Source: Parvularia atlantis (Eukaryota > Opisthokonta > Rotosphaerida). From it: a stretch of 16,056 nt of DNA. Numbering within the stretch: the first letter of the stretch is position 1; every line of letters begins with the position of its first letter. The position numbers and the translations under genes are program-made. Location of the stretch: positions 1 through 16,056 of the forward strand of contig CALSCO010001142.1 in the NCBI GenBank assembly GCA_943704415.1, in the 5' to 3' direction. The notes under the pieces were generated by a model, which saw only the letters and a program-made list of their open reading frames with translations, did not search any database and had not been told where the DNA came from. This document shows positions 10,184 to 16,056 of this stretch, piece by piece.

Positions 10184-10408
10184 CTCAGACGCATCCGACG
10201 CATCCCATGCTGCCGCTCCCGCTTGCGCTCCCATGCCGCCCGCTCCCTGCTTGCATCTCCCACCCCCGCCTGCTCTCATTCCCACCGCATTTCAATGCAT
10301 GCGTAACTCAAGCGCTCGTCGTCCGCGGCGTCCGAGGCGCGTGCCGGTGGTGAACATGTGAACGGCCAAGGGCATCATCATCCGCGATCATACGCGTCAT
10401 CTAGGCCT
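10184..10408. promoter_or_regulatory. Intergenic: 3' end of transporter 1 and 5' region of transporter 2
   Basis: This is a 225-bp gap. Just after the stop codon is a perfect tandem pair GACGCATCC (10188-10205). A long pyrimidine-rich, C-rich tract follows to about 10290. No AATAAA signal or TATA box is visible. An in-frame TAA at 10304 limits how far upstream transporter 2 could start. Confidence 0.55.
10356..10361 (+). promoter_or_regulatory. Minimal start-stop uORF (ATGTGA) upstream of transporter 2
   Basis: An ATG followed at once by TGA lies 47 nt before the main ATG. Start-stop elements can stall ribosomes and damp translation. Whether it lies in the mRNA is unknown, because the transcription start is not visible. 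Confidence 0.4.
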
Positions 10409-15938
<5,530 letters not shown>

Positions 15939-16056
15939 ATGGGCGCGGTCGCCGTCGTCGCCGCCCTCGTCACGGCCGCCTTCGCCGTCCTCGCGCCGGT
16001 CGCGCGCGCCGACTTGTGCGTGGTCCCCCGTCCCTCCCCTGCGCCCCCTTCCTCCC
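15939..16056 (+). CDS. N-terminal exon of a secreted or membrane protein (partial, runs off right edge)
   Basis: ATG at 15939 opens a frame MGAVAVVAALVTAAF... with a long Ala/Val/Leu core ending in an Ala-Arg-Ala|Asp type cleavage site, a typical signal peptide. The frame then reads GAC TT followed by GTGCGT, which matches the local donor consensus, so the first exon probably ends at 16014 (donor at 16015). The text after it is C-rich like an intron. The mature protein is not in the window and its family cannot be named. Confidence 0.6.
   Translation, partial: MGAVAVVAALVTAAFAVLAPVARADLCVVPRPSPAPPSS

Overview
This is a gene-dense stretch of a GC-rich nuclear genome from a microbial eukaryote. 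Every gene is split by very short spliceosomal introns (46-75 nt in the 40 introns I could resolve), and the gaps between genes are only about 140-230 bp. The predicted SEC23 looks opisthokont- or fungal-like, but a large RNF213/mysterin-type AAA+ protein is not expected in ordinary yeasts and moulds. An early-branching fungus, another holomycotan or holozoan protist, or another GC-rich unikont would fit. I cannot name the species from sequence alone.

Layout, left to right. (1) Minus strand, 7963 to beyond the left edge: the N-terminal ~2,580 residues of an RNF213-family protein. They comprise a disordered N-terminus, a long helical region, and AAA units 1-3; the window ends just before the expected AAA4 P-loop. 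(2) A 231-bp divergent promoter region with a CGG repeat. (3) Plus strand, 8195-10183 and 10409-12406: two tandem paralogous amino-acid transporters of the AAAP (Aa_trans) family, 457 and 482 residues. They share all ten intron positions and phases, and both carry an acidic dileucine sorting signal. (4) A 144-bp convergent 3' region with a small hairpin. (5) Minus strand, 12551-15766: complete SEC23, the COPII coat GTPase-activating subunit, with 17 exons encoding 752 residues. (6) A 172-bp divergent promoter, then the first exon of a plus-strand gene for a secreted or membrane protein that runs off the right edge.

These genes are housekeeping or cell-biology genes rather than an operon-like system. 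A loose theme is endomembrane traffic: COPII export, probable endolysosomal amino-acid transporters, and a signal-peptide protein.

The most unusual signal is in the introns. Seven of 40 start with GC instead of GT, far above the roughly 1% usual in well-studied genomes. Most of the rest start with GTGCGN rather than GTRAGT, and nearly all carry a CTGAC-, CTCAC- or CTGAT-like branch point close to the acceptor. All coordinates come from hand splicing guided by frame continuity, paralogue comparison and family knowledge; no alignment program or transcript data was available.
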